40,548 nucleotides of DNA from Acidimicrobiaceae bacterium (GTDB lineage Bacteria; Actinomycetota; Acidimicrobiia; Acidimicrobiales; RAAP-2), in contig PKXJ01000006.1 of NCBI GenBank assembly GCA_003132305.1, forward strand, positions 47,379 to 87,926, written 5' to 3'. The notes below the pieces were generated by a model. It was given only the letters and a program-made list of their open reading frames with translations. It did no database searches and was not told the origin of the DNA. How positions within the stretch are numbered: the stretch's first letter is position 1; each line of letters opens with the position of its first letter. Below are positions 1-8,352 of this stretch, one piece after another. Made by a program: the position numbers and the translations under genes.

Positions 1-1025
1 GCGAAGTCATCAGCGCCGCACGAGCGCATCGGCTCGGCCACCACGAAGCCACCGCTCTTAAGCCACGGGTCGACCGTGGCCACGAGCTGCGCGTCGTTGA
101 TCAGCACCGGGTCGCCCCGTCGTATCTCGAGGCGCGCTTCGCACCCGAACGCGGCGGCGCTGTGCGAAGCAATTGACTCGACGAGGGCGAGCACTTCGTC
201 GCGGTCTTCGGGGACGAGTACCCGCACCGTGCCCTCCGCCACTGCTTCGTCGGGAATGACGTTCGCCGCCGAGCCGGCCTGCAATCGACCGATCGAGATG
301 ACGGTTGGATGCATTGGATCGGTGCGTCGACTCACGATCTGTTGTAACGCGACGATAACGTGGCTGAGCGCGAGCACGGGATCGTGACCCCGGTGGGGAT
401 AGGCACCATGACCGCCCACGCCGGTGATGGTCAAGACGAACGAGTCGGCGCACGCGTTCACCGCACCGGTACCGGTGGTGATGGCGCCCCAGGGCACCTG
501 GGGATGCAGATGCACGGCCAGCATCGCTCGGAGATGATGCTCGTCGAGCCGACCGGTCGCAATGATCTTCTGTGCTCCCGACGGGAACGCCTCTTCACTC
601 GGTTGGAAGACGCCCAACAGTGAGACGGGCGTCCGCTCGGTTTGTTTGGCTGATTGAAAGGCGCGGATGAGCGCCACCAGTGCGGCCATATGAACATCGT
701 GACCACACGCGTGCATCGCGCCATTGCTAGAGGCGTAGCTGGATCTGGTCTCTTCCACGATTGGTAGAGCGTCGAGTTCAGCTCGAATGCCGACGGCGGG
801 AAGGTTCGCTTCGCCAACGCGTATCAGAAGTCCCGTTCCCGCGATCGGTTCAACGGTGAAGTCACTGAGCGCTTCGGCGATGGTGGCGGAGGTTTGATGC
901 TCCTCCCACGAGATTTCGGGTACCTGATGAAGACGTCGGCGCAACGCCACGGCTCCGCTGAGTTCAGATTGAAGCGCTTCGTCGACCGCGTTGAAGAATC
1001 TTTGAAACTCGGGGTTCAGGGTCAC
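1..1025 (-). CDS. M20 family amidohydrolase (partial, C-terminus beyond window)
   Basis: This is a metal-dependent amidohydrolase of the M20D type (hippurate or N-acyl-amino-acid hydrolase group), which cleaves an acyl or gamma-glutamyl amide. About 341 residues are visible. The N-terminal part has LRRRLHQVPEISWEE, the usual opening of this family. The metal-binding CGHDVHMAAL follows near residue 105 and GVFQPSEEA, with the catalytic glutamates, some 30 residues later. GVGGHGAYPHRGHDP begins the dimerisation domain. The last visible residues, CGADDF, lead into the C-terminal metal-ligand motif, so the gene is cut only by the window edge. I chose GTG at 1025; no clear ribosome site is seen and the frame stays open up to the ligase stop at 1092. 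It lies 66 bp downstream of the ligase, so the two are probably co-transcribed. The substrate is unknown. Confidence 0.9.
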   Translation of the reverse strand, partial: MTLNPEFQRFFNAVDEALQSELSGAVALRRRLHQVPEISWEEHQTSATIAEALSDFTVEPIAGTGLLIRVGEANLPAVGIRAELDALPIVEETRSSYASSNGAMHACGHDVHMAALVALIRAFQSAKQTERTPVSLLGVFQPSEEAFPSGAQKIIATGRLDEHHLRAMLAVHLHPQVPWGAITTGTGAVNACADSFVLTITGVGGHGAYPHRGHDPVLALSHVIVALQQIVSRRTDPMHPTVISIGRLQAGSAANVIPDEAVAEGTVRVLVPEDRDEVLALVESIASHSAAAFGCEARLEIRRGDPVLINDAQLVATVDPWLKSGGFVVAEPMRSCGADDF

Positions 1026-1091
1026 TCGGTGACACCATTCGTCCGCCGCGAAGCGGTGGGAACCGGTGTGGTTTCGTAACGACGTACTTCG

Positions 1092-2414
1092 TCAATAGAC
1101 ACTCGTGTACCGCTCACAGACCGTCTCGGCCGACGCACCGTCGAGAACGGCGAGCTCGTGTTCTTTGACCGCGAGGTAGGCACCGAGTAACTCTGTCCCT
1201 AGCCATTCTCCGATCATCTCATCATTGGTGAGCGCCTCGAGGGACTCCTTGAGCGACCTCGGTAGATCGGCGACGCCCGCCGCTTCACGCTCGCCTGGAG
1301 TCCACAGGTCGGGATCTCCGTCGACCACCGTGGGGGCGGGTAGTTTCTTCCGTAGTCCGTCGAGTCCCGCAACGACGAGGGCCGCGAGAACGAGCCAGGG
1401 GTTCGCGGTCGCGTCCGCGGCGCGGAACTCTAGGTTGAACTGCTGATCAATGTCGCTGGTTCCCACGGTCGGGCAGATGCGCAGTAGCGCCTCGCGGTTA
1501 CGGAGGCCGAGAAAAGCGTGTCCGGCGCTCCAGGTGTGCGGGCGCATCCGTAGGTAGGAGATCACGCTCGGCGCGGTTAGGGCGCAGACTGCGGAGCTGT
1601 GCGCAAGGACGCCCGCCGCGAAGGAGCCACCGATCGCACTTAGCTGGCCCGGTTGCGAAGGGTCGTAGAGGACCGGCGCGCCGTCAGCGTCGCGCAGGCT
1701 GAAGTGCACGTGAACGCCATTGCCAATGCCGTGCGAAGTGACGAGCGGGCTAAACGAAGCTCGCCAGTCGAACTGCTTCGCTAGATCGCGGACCAGTTCG
1801 CGCAACAGCAGTGCTCGGTCCGCCGCCGTCAGCGCGTCACAAGGCGCGAGCGTAATTTCAAACTGATTCGGCCCGAACTCGGCGAGCCAGGTATCTGGTT
1901 CGTAGCCCGCACGCGCCAGTGCGGCGTAGAGGCGAGAGCCGAACGGTTCGAAGTGGCGCAGTGCTTCAACACTGAAGGGCGGTCCACCGCGAGGCAGTGC
2001 CGACGCGTCGGCATTGAGCAACGTGAACTCGTGCTCGAAGGTCGCCACCATCGTGAGTCCGAACTCTTCTTTTAGCGCCGCCACGGCGCGGCGAAGCACG
2101 TTGCGAGGACAACACGCCCAGGGTGAAAGGTCGAGATTCAACATGTCGGCCAGCATGACTTCGATGCCAGTGCCGTCGGCTCCCGATGACAGGACGATGC
2201 TGGCGGACGGGTCCGGGCGCAGCCGTAGGTCGCCGAGTGGTCCAAAGGAGTTGGTCTCCGCGAGCTCCCCAAAGGTCGTGAGGGCCAAGTCGGCGGGCAC
2301 CCAGCCGACGCCGTGCTCCAGCCGGTCGGCGAGTTGATCGGCGCCGAACGCTCGCCCCCGCACGTGGCCAACGAGATCCGCCGTCGCAATAAGCACGAGG
2401 TCGTCGTTAGCCAC
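1092..2414 (-). CDS. Glutamine synthetase-like ligase (gamma-glutamylamine synthetase type)
   Basis: This is a 440-residue ATP-dependent ligase of the glutamine synthetase fold. The catalytic elements occur in order: FEHEF (126-130), GPNQFEI (181-187), GNGVHVHFSL (231-240), an arginine-rich RNREALLRI (305-313) and FNLEFRAADATANPW (326-340). The N-terminal beta-grasp part is short and divergent, and the NLYxLP adenylylation site of housekeeping GlnA is absent. Relatives of this kind often ligate glutamate to amines (PuuA-like, GlnA3/GlnA4-like), and the neighbouring decarboxylase, permease, aminotransferase and amidohydrolase fit that role. The actual amine cannot be read from sequence. The start is GTG at 2414 with a weak GAGGCG upstream. 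Transcription probably begins near 2550 at the shared promoter-operator. The M20 amidohydrolase follows in the same direction. Confidence 0.9.
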   Translation of the reverse strand: MANDDLVLIATADLVGHVRGRAFGADQLADRLEHGVGWVPADLALTTFGELAETNSFGPLGDLRLRPDPSASIVLSSGADGTGIEVMLADMLNLDLSPWACCPRNVLRRAVAALKEEFGLTMVATFEHEFTLLNADASALPRGGPPFSVEALRHFEPFGSRLYAALARAGYEPDTWLAEFGPNQFEITLAPCDALTAADRALLLRELVRDLAKQFDWRASFSPLVTSHGIGNGVHVHFSLRDADGAPVLYDPSQPGQLSAIGGSFAAGVLAHSSAVCALTAPSVISYLRMRPHTWSAGHAFLGLRNREALLRICPTVGTSDIDQQFNLEFRAADATANPWLVLAALVVAGLDGLRKKLPAPTVVDGDPDLWTPGEREAAGVADLPRSLKESLEALTNDEMIGEWLGTELLGAYLAVKEHELAVLDGASAETVCERYTSVY

Positions 2415-2551
2415 TGATGATTCGCCTCGTGTTCATTCTCGACATCGAACTGATGAGGCGCCACCAGGCACCGTCGCGTCCCTGCGCTCTGTCACCCGTC
2501 ACCCCCGTTGAATAACTCGTTGGTCCACTACTTCAAAGGGCCCACGTCGAA

Positions 2552-2607
2552 TTCGACATTAATGGTATACCACTGTGAATGCAAGAAGGAATTCTGTGGT
2601 GCATGCC
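2552..2607 (-). promoter_or_regulatory. Promoter-operator with TGGTATACCA palindrome, copy 1
   Basis: Read leftward, this block has a -35-like TTGCAT (2584-2579), a 17-bp spacer and a -10-like TAATGT (2561-2556). The spacer contains the perfect palindrome TGGTATACCA (2563-2572). About 53 of 57 positions match the block at 6430-6488, which faces the permease gene in the same relative orientation. Short GGTATACC-type dyads are typical operators of GntR-family (FCD type) repressors; that assignment is an inference and no such regulator lies in the window. It would drive the ligase gene starting at 2414 with a leader of about 135 nt. Confidence 0.7.
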
Positions 2608-2720
2608 GTTGAGGGGTGCGCTTGTGATGGCTTGTTGGCGATGTCACTATGGAGTTTGTGGGCTGTTGTGCCACTGACTATCGCGGAGCCGAGGAGCGCC
2701 ACGAACATGGGGTTTTCGAC

Positions 2721-3014
2721 GTGAGGGGCTACGGATACTGGAACCCCGGGGTCGGTCACGGGGCCCTTACCTGGTCGCTGTTCATGATTCTTCTGGTGTG
2801 GGGCGCCGTCATCTCGCTCGTCTTTATCTTGTTTCATCATCGCGGTGAGCATCTTCACTCGGTGCACTACCTTCACGGATTGATGTACGACCGCCATCGT
2901 CCGGCGTTACGGCTGCTGGAAGATCGCTTGGCTCGCGGCGAGATCACACCCCAAGAGTTTCGAACTGCCCGGAAACTTCTCTTAGGGAACTCCCCGCCAC
3001 CCGATCCTCCCTAG
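2721..3014 (+). CDS. Small SHOCT-domain membrane protein
   Basis: A protein of about 97 residues with one hydrophobic helix (roughly residues 16-38, ALTWSLFMILLVWGAVISLV) and a C-terminal SHOCT-type segment, LLEDRLARGEITPQEF. SHOCT is a short oligomerisation motif at the end of many small membrane proteins. The glycine-rich opening RGYGYWNPGVGHG resembles the start of many SHOCT proteins, so I prefer GTG at 2721, preceded by GGGG at a usable distance, over an upstream ATG at 2649 in the same frame. It points away from the ligase and converges on the decarboxylase. No function can be assigned and a link to the amine cluster is not evident. Confidence 0.65.
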   Translation: MRGYGYWNPGVGHGALTWSLFMILLVWGAVISLVFILFHHRGEHLHSVHYLHGLMYDRHRPALRLLEDRLARGEITPQEFRTARKLLLGNSPPPDPP

Positions 3015-3137
3015 AGGCGACTTCCTACCGTCAAAGTTGTGCGCACTTAGAAAGGAGAGCCATCGTGCGCCCTCCGTCGAAACCGTCAGCGCACCTCTGA
3101 CGGTATCCGTTGTCGCGGTTTTCTTCGACCAAGCGGA

Positions 3138-4580
3138 CTAGGCGACGACTTCGATTGTCGACAGTGTGGGGTCAGCGGCGTACGCAATGCGTACGCCGCT
3201 TCGCGCTACTTCAAGAAGTCCATCTAACGACTCGGCGGTCACGACCTCTCCCGGAGCCAAGACGGGCACGCCCGGAGGATAGGGCGCAATGAGTTCGGCG
3301 CACACGCGCCCGAGGGCCATCGAGGATTCGACGCGCGCGTGGCGAGCAAAGAACGCTTCTCTCGGACTAAGAACTTGGACCGGTTTCACGCGCCAGCTCA
3401 ACGCTGGCGAGAGATCGCGGGGCTCTCCGCGTGCGCCCTGCAGCGCGGGAATGAGATGATCAAGCAAGGCCGTCACGCTTTCGTTCGTATCAGCCACCGT
3501 GATGATTGGCAGTAGCGTGTCGCGGTCGGCAGATTCAAGCGAGACGCCGTGCTCGAGGAGCTGACGTTCGATCGCGACGCCGTCGGCGCCGAGCGGCGCG
3601 AGTTGAATAATGAGACGGGTCGGATCGAATCGACCAGAAGGAAGCGTGCTCTCATCGGGAACGAGAAGTCCGGCGACCTCGTTGTGAAGTCGCTCGCGCG
3701 CCGAGCGCACTAACGAGAGCACGTGGTCAAAGAGCTCAACGCCTCTCGTTTCCATGAGTGCACGAGAGGCGTCGCTGCTCGCCAGTATGGCGCCCGCCGG
3801 GCTCGTCGTCTGGGTCGCCTCGAAGCCACGGTCCAATCGATCACGGTCCAGTCGCTCGGTCCTCGCCGCCACGAGACTGGCTTGGCTGTAGCCAACGAGG
3901 AGTTTGTGCGTACTCGTCACCAACGCGTCGGCGCCGTAGGCGAGGGCGTGCCGGGGCAGTTCGGGGTGAGCACCAAAGTGAGCGCCCCACGCCTGGTCGA
4001 TAATTACGGGTACGTCGCACTTGTGGGCGAGGTCGGTAATCGCTGCTAGATCCGACATGGTTCCGACGTAACCAGGTTCGGTGAGGACCAGGGCTTTGGC
4101 GTCCGGGTTGGACGCTAATGCCGTCGCGACGTCGTCGAACGAAGTGCCCATTGGTAGACCACTGGTGGAATCTATCTGAGTGGGCAACCACACGGGGCGC
4201 AGATCCGCCATCACCAATCCCAAGAACATGGAGCGGTGCAGCGACCGCGACACGACGACGACGTCGCCCGGGTGGCCCAGCGCGAGCGCGAGCGCTTGAT
4301 TGGTGTGCGTGGAGCCGCCGGTTGAGAAGCGGCACCAGTCAACCTTGTAGAACGCCGCGGCTCGTTCTTCGGCACGTTTGAGCGCACCGTTCGTCTGCTT
4401 GATGGTGTCGAGTCCCCCATAGAGCGGAACATCCCCATCCACGAGACGACCGAGACCCTCGTCGAGCAGATGGGCGCGGCGCTTATGCCCGGGAACGGTG
4501 AATTCGTTTTGCTGTTCGTCGAGGACGCGCAAGTAGACGTCGAGAAGCATGGCGTCTTCGCGCAGTGGTCGCCGGTTCAC
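3138..4580 (-). CDS. Orn/Lys/Arg decarboxylase family PLP enzyme
   Basis: A 480-residue fold-type I pyridoxal-phosphate enzyme of the Orn/Lys/Arg decarboxylase group, in the short form seen in Gram-positive bacteria (SpeA/YaaO type, about 480-490 residues). FTVPGHKRR (27-35) and PLYGGLDTI (52-60) are the N-terminal signatures. STGGSTHTNQA (86-96) is in the cofactor pocket, D195 in IIDQAWGAHFG binds the pyridine nitrogen, and K226 in STHKLLVGYSQ is the Schiff-base lysine. It should make putrescine, cadaverine or agmatine, but the sequence does not say which. It is transcribed away from the second ligase, so its product could supply that enzyme. The start is GTG at 4580, with an in-frame ATG ten codons on. 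A 27-bp palindrome lies inside the last codons. Confidence 0.9.
   Translation of the reverse strand: MNRRPLREDAMLLDVYLRVLDEQQNEFTVPGHKRRAHLLDEGLGRLVDGDVPLYGGLDTIKQTNGALKRAEERAAAFYKVDWCRFSTGGSTHTNQALALALGHPGDVVVVSRSLHRSMFLGLVMADLRPVWLPTQIDSTSGLPMGTSFDDVATALASNPDAKALVLTEPGYVGTMSDLAAITDLAHKCDVPVIIDQAWGAHFGAHPELPRHALAYGADALVTSTHKLLVGYSQASLVAARTERLDRDRLDRGFEATQTTSPAGAILASSDASRALMETRGVELFDHVLSLVRSARERLHNEVAGLLVPDESTLPSGRFDPTRLIIQLAPLGADGVAIERQLLEHGVSLESADRDTLLPIITVADTNESVTALLDHLIPALQGARGEPRDLSPALSWRVKPVQVLSPREAFFARHARVESSMALGRVCAELIAPYPPGVPVLAPGEVVTAESLDGLLEVARSGVRIAYAADPTLSTIEVVA
3174..3200. repeat. Near-perfect 27-bp palindrome inside decarboxylase 3' end
   Basis: Two 13-bp arms (AGCGGCGTACGCA and its exact complement) are separated by a single base. 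The element sits 36 bp before the decarboxylase stop and encodes part of its C-terminus (SGVRIAYAA). It could form a cruciform, a strong RNA hairpin or a protein-binding dyad. There is no T-run on either side, so it is not a standard terminator. Confidence 0.6.
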
Positions 4581-4830
4581 GCCGGGGCGACTCTGGGAGG
4601 AGTACGCGCGCAGCGCTCACGGTCTACTTCAGCCAGCGAGTTCACGCACGACCGTACGCGACACGGGCCAGTAAACCGCACACGGTGACTCCTTCACTGG
4701 GAGAACTTGGGTTGCTTCGTTTCAATCATTGCGGACGTCGTGAGTGATTGCAATGCTATATTTCGGCCACGATGGAGCCCCACGTTTCTCGAGCGATAGG
4801 CGCGAATGCGCCCCGGATAGTTTGGCGTTG

Positions 4831-6195
4831 ATGACTGAACCGACCCTTCCCCATCGCAGTGCTCACGACGTGGCCCGCGTGATACGTGACTTGGACGACG
4901 CCGACGTTCGAATTGTCATTGGCACGTTTGTCGACAACTCGGGAGTCTTTCGAGCGAAGCAAGTGCCGGTTGCGAAGACGGGGTCCTTCCACTCGCCCGG
5001 TCTGGGCGCGGCACCCTCGTGGGCCGTCTTTGCCGCCGACGACCTTTTGGTATTGACCCCGGCCTTCTCGGTGGTCGGGGACATGCGACTGCGCGCAGAT
5101 CTTGACGCGATTAGGAACCTCGGAGGCGGGGTGGCCTGGGCGCCGATCGAACTCGCCGACCAACAGGGTACGTCCCTCGAGCACTGCGCTCGAGGAGTAC
5201 TTCGGCGTCAGCAAGCAGCTATCGAGGCCGAGGGTATCGAGGCACTCGCGGCATTTGAGATTGAATTCACGTGTTTTGATCCGGTCACGGGCCTCGTGGG
5301 CGAGGGTCCGGCCTACGGACTTGGACCCCTGCTCGACCGATCGGAGTTTCTCGACGACGTGCACCAGTCGTTCGCGTTCGCCGGGTTGAAGATTGAACAG
5401 CTCCACGCGGAGTACGGACTGGGTCAGATCGAACTGACCACGGAGCCCGCGGCACCACTGCAAGCCGCGGACAACTACGTCTTGGCTCGCGTCGTGTTGG
5501 GTCGCGTCGCGCGCGCGCACGGGATGAAACTCTCGTTCTCGCCACAGCCCGTGCTGAACGGCATTGGCAACGGCGCCCACCTTCATATCTCATTTGCTCG
5601 AAGCGGAGAGCCACTGTTCTCTGGTGGGAGCGGACCCCACGCACTCACGGACGAAGGCGGAGCGGTCATTGGTGGCCTGGTGAAGTGGCTTCCAGAAAGC
5701 ATGGGCGTCTTGGCGCCCTCACTGTTGTCATCGACGCGACTGCAGCCGGGCCATTGGTCCGGGGCCTTCGCCTGCTGGGGTCTCGAAAACCGTGAAGCAG
5801 CCTTGCGGTTGTGCGAAGCGACGCCGGGAAATCCCCGGGGAGCCAATCTCGAGATTAAGTGCGTGGACCATTCGGCGAATCCCTACAGTGCTGTTGCACT
5901 CATTCTCGGACTAAGCCGAAGAAGTCTTGAGCAAGAGGTCGAACTACCTGACGAGGTTCCGACGGATCCCGGCATGATGGACGACGACGAGCGCGCTTCG
6001 CGCAACATCATCGCGATTGGCGGCGGTCAAGCCAACAGTGTTGACGCGTTGCGATCAAGTCAAGTCGTACGAGACGTCCTGGGTGATGTCTTGGTCGACG
6101 CCATGGTCGCGGTGCGCGGTCACGAAGTTGAAATTGCCAAATCAAAGTCCCTGGAAGAGTTGGTGGAGAAGTTTCGCTTCGCGTGGTCGGCGTAG
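4831..6195 (+). CDS. Second glutamine synthetase-like ligase
   Basis: A 454-residue glutamine synthetase-fold ligase, clearly a distinct paralogue of the one at 1092-2414. The N-terminal beta-grasp domain is complete (IGTFVDNSGVFRAKQVP near 30-46, in the place of the GlnA D50 loop). The catalytic domain shows AFEIEFTCF (141-149), GLGQIELTTEP (196-206), GIGNGAHLHISF (244-255), R303, LENREAALRL (318-327) and NLEIKCVDHSANPY (339-352). There is no adenylylation tyrosine motif. I start it at ATG 4831, which begins a normal N-terminus; the frame is open back to 4744 but that part is unlike the family. It diverges from the decarboxylase with 250 bp between, where a possible -10 TATATT lies near 4756 without a convincing -35. 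It probably ligates glutamate to an amine or amino acid. Confidence 0.9.
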   Translation: MTEPTLPHRSAHDVARVIRDLDDADVRIVIGTFVDNSGVFRAKQVPVAKTGSFHSPGLGAAPSWAVFAADDLLVLTPAFSVVGDMRLRADLDAIRNLGGGVAWAPIELADQQGTSLEHCARGVLRRQQAAIEAEGIEALAAFEIEFTCFDPVTGLVGEGPAYGLGPLLDRSEFLDDVHQSFAFAGLKIEQLHAEYGLGQIELTTEPAAPLQAADNYVLARVVLGRVARAHGMKLSFSPQPVLNGIGNGAHLHISFARSGEPLFSGGSGPHALTDEGGAVIGGLVKWLPESMGVLAPSLLSSTRLQPGHWSGAFACWGLENREAALRLCEATPGNPRGANLEIKCVDHSANPYSAVALILGLSRRSLEQEVELPDEVPTDPGMMDDDERASRNIIAIGGGQANSVDALRSSQVVRDVLGDVLVDAMVAVRGHEVEIAKSKSLEELVEKFRFAWSA

Positions 6196-6201
6196 GGAGA
6201 T

Positions 6202-6218
6202 GGCGAATCAAGTTCGCC
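6202..6218 (+). terminator. Hairpin just after ligase stop, possible terminator
   Basis: GGCGAA and TTCGCC pair across a 5-nt loop, starting 7 bp after the stop at 6195. There is no T-run after it, so intrinsic termination is doubtful. Confidence 0.25.
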
Positions 6219-6429
6219 AAAGGCGAGCATTGGTGGCTCGCGAGAACCTCCTTCGAGTGCTCAGGCGCGGTGGACGCGAGTTCCTGATTATCGAATGGCG
6301 ATCTTGGCGATCTTGGCGACTCGTTCGACGCGTCCATTGACGTTTCTCGGGCGTCACTCGACATCACTGTCTCGAATCCGAGTCGTGTTTCGCTCAAATT
6401 CCCGTCAACGAGCGAGATCTGTCCTTGTG

Positions 6430-6488
6430 GCATGCACCACAGAATTCTTTCTTGCATTCAGAGCGGTATACCATTAATGTCAAATTCA
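6430..6488 (+). promoter_or_regulatory. Promoter-operator with GGTATACC palindrome, copy 2
   Basis: This block repeats the one at 2552-2607 in inverted orientation with only a few substitutions. It has TTGCAT at 6453-6458, a 17-bp spacer holding the dyad GGTATACC (6466-6473), and TAATGT at 6476-6481. The dyad lies between the promoter boxes, the usual place for a repressor. It points to the permease, aminotransferase and amidohydrolase genes, 347 bp downstream. Conservation of both boxes and dyad over otherwise unlike flanks suggests selection rather than chance. Confidence 0.7.
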
Positions 6489-6834
6489 CGATTGGGCTCT
6501 CCGACGTAGTGGAGTAGCGAGAGTTAGTCAGCGGGGGTCATGGTGGGAAGTCGAACGGACGCACTGGTACTTGATGACACTCGACGCGGCACGTCTCTGG
6601 ATGTTGTCGCGAACCACGGCCGCGGCGTCTCGGCGGGTGCCCTCCCCGCCAAATCAAACGTTCTCGGGCCTGGCGCCGTCTTATGGAAGTCACCAAGCGA
6701 ACCGTCAAGAGAACGTGGCATGGTTTCGCCCTATCAAGTCGATGTACGGAGTGAACGAAGTGGAGAAGTCGTAACAAAGAGAGAATTACTGATCAACTAA
6801 TCGCTCGGGTACGAGCACATAGTTAAGGGGGAGT

Positions 6835-8352
6835 ATGAGTACTGAGACGAGTGAAGCGGTGCCGTACACGCGGCCACGGAGGAATCTCAAGATGTGGGGG
6901 GCCATTGGTCTCTCCCTGGGCATCGTGGCTCCGAGTTTGGCCATGTCCGGTAACGGCCAAGGAACGGCGGCCGCAGTTGGTAAGGCCGTGCCGTTGATCT
7001 TCGTGCTGGGAGCGATTGGCATTGCCCTCATCGCTCACGGCTTCTTCCGACTAACCCAACGTTATAACCAGGCCGGCAGCGCCTACGCACTGGTTGGCAT
7101 GACCATTGGGCCTCGAGCCGGGTTCTTTTCGGGCTTTGGCGTCATGGTCACGTACTTGTTATTCGCGATCGCGTGTCTCGGTGCGGTAGGTAGTTTCGTC
7201 AATGCTTTTCTCGCGAACGCTCAGGGAAGTTCGCTGCATCCGTTTCAAGTGCCGTGGGTCTACAGCGCGCTCGGGGGCTTCGTGATTGCCGCGTACTTAG
7301 TTACGAGGGAGTTTCGCAACGTCGTGCGGCTTCTCTTGGCGATTGAGACCATTGGCATCATCAGCATGACAATTCTCGTGATCGTTATCTTCGCTAAGGG
7401 TGGGCCGGCGCACGGCGGCGGCTTCGACTTTGGCACCTTTAGTCCTAAGGGCCAGAGTTTCACGGTGATCATGGGCGCCGTCGTGGCGGCCTTCTTGTCG
7501 TGGGCCGGTTTTGAAGCGTGCGCGTCACTCGGTGAAGAGACGAACAACCCCGCAAAAAATATCCCGAAAGCACTTCTGGGTTGCGTGTTGGGAACGAGTG
7601 TCCTTTTCGTCGTCGTGATGTTCGCAGAGACGGTTGGCTTCGGGACGAACGCCGCCGGGGTCAAGGCGTTTTCTACCTCGGGTAACTCCCTGGCGACGTT
7701 GGGACACACTTACGTGGGCCTGTGGTTCTCGCTCATTCTTTCCTTCACCGCGGTCATGTCGGCCTTTGCGTGCTTCCTGGGTTCGGCGCAAACCACGGGA
7801 CGTTTACTCTACGCGTTCGCTCGCGACGGCCTGGGACCCAAGCAGTGGGCGGAGCTCGACGTGAAGCACAATCAGCCCGTGAAAGCCCTCGTCTCGGTGT
7901 TCGCACTCATTGCCGTGGTGGACTACCTCTCCTTCGTCACGGGACACCCGATCGTTGGTACCGGTAACGCCGCACTCGACGAATATTTCTATTTCGCTAC
8001 CGTTGGTGCGATGACCTTGATGGTTTCGTATCTGATGGTGGAGATCGGCACAATGGTTCACCTCGTGCGCGATCGACGACAGTTGATCTACGAAGTCATC
8101 CTTCCGATTCTGGGAGCGGCCATGATTATCGCGGTCTTCTACTTCAACGTGAAGAGCCAGACGAACTGGATTGCGGAACCATTCCTCGCGGGGGCGATCA
8201 TGCTGATCGGTCTCGTCATCGCGTTGGCCTTCCCTGGTTTGGCGAGCAAAGTTGGTATCGGACTCTCGAGGAATTTGCGCGAGCCCGAAGGTAAGGAGTT
8301 TCCCGCCTCCAGCGGTCACGATCAGAGTCCCTTCCCCACCGCTGAGGTGTAA
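6835..8352 (+). CDS. APC family amino acid/polyamine permease
   Basis: A 505-residue integral membrane transporter of the amino acid-polyamine-organocation superfamily, with about twelve hydrophobic helices. The first helix carries the unwound substrate-binding pattern (GAIGLSLGIVAPSLAMSG, residues 22-39), and EEACASLGEE-like sequence (FEACASLGEET) in the middle is typical of the family's helix 6. It would import an amino acid, polyamine or other amine that feeds the enzymes encoded beside it. The ATG at 6835 follows AAGGGGGAG with only one or two bases between, closer than usual, so initiation may be weak or regulated. The stop overlaps the aminotransferase start by one base (TAATG), which implies translational coupling. 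Expression is probably governed by the dyad promoter at 6430-6488. Confidence 0.9.
   Translation: MSTETSEAVPYTRPRRNLKMWGAIGLSLGIVAPSLAMSGNGQGTAAAVGKAVPLIFVLGAIGIALIAHGFFRLTQRYNQAGSAYALVGMTIGPRAGFFSGFGVMVTYLLFAIACLGAVGSFVNAFLANAQGSSLHPFQVPWVYSALGGFVIAAYLVTREFRNVVRLLLAIETIGIISMTILVIVIFAKGGPAHGGGFDFGTFSPKGQSFTVIMGAVVAAFLSWAGFEACASLGEETNNPAKNIPKALLGCVLGTSVLFVVVMFAETVGFGTNAAGVKAFSTSGNSLATLGHTYVGLWFSLILSFTAVMSAFACFLGSAQTTGRLLYAFARDGLGPKQWAELDVKHNQPVKALVSVFALIAVVDYLSFVTGHPIVGTGNAALDEYFYFATVGAMTLMVSYLMVEIGTMVHLVRDRRQLIYEVILPILGAAMIIAVFYFNVKSQTNWIAEPFLAGAIMLIGLVIALAFPGLASKVGIGLSRNLREPEGKEFPASSGHDQSPFPTAEV

Larger units (their letters stand above)
6196..6834. other. Non-coding stretch with promoter and long leader
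   Basis: No convincing gene is seen in these 639 bases; the short open frames match no family I know. It holds a 6-bp-stem hairpin right after the ligase stop (6202-6218, GGCGAA/TTCGCC), a tandem pair of CGATCTTGG (6299-6316), and the promoter-operator at 6430-6488. From there a leader of about 350 nt runs to the permease. The leader is long enough for a regulatory RNA, but I cannot fold one convincingly by eye. Confidence 0.5.

Noticed and set aside
6299-6316. Tandem CGATCTTGG pair.
   Set aside because: Only two units of nine bases; too short to call a functional repeat.
2559-6477. Two open frames (2559-2897 minus and 6295-6477 plus) end with nearly the same peptide, ACTTEFxLAFxxVYH.
   Set aside because: The similarity comes from the repeated promoter-operator DNA. 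It stops at the repeat edges and the base changes alter residues, so these are not homologous proteins.
6196-6834. Small genes in the leader before the permease.
   Set aside because: Several frames overlap on both strands, none has a family feature or a convincing ribosome site, and the promoter-operator occupies part of the region.
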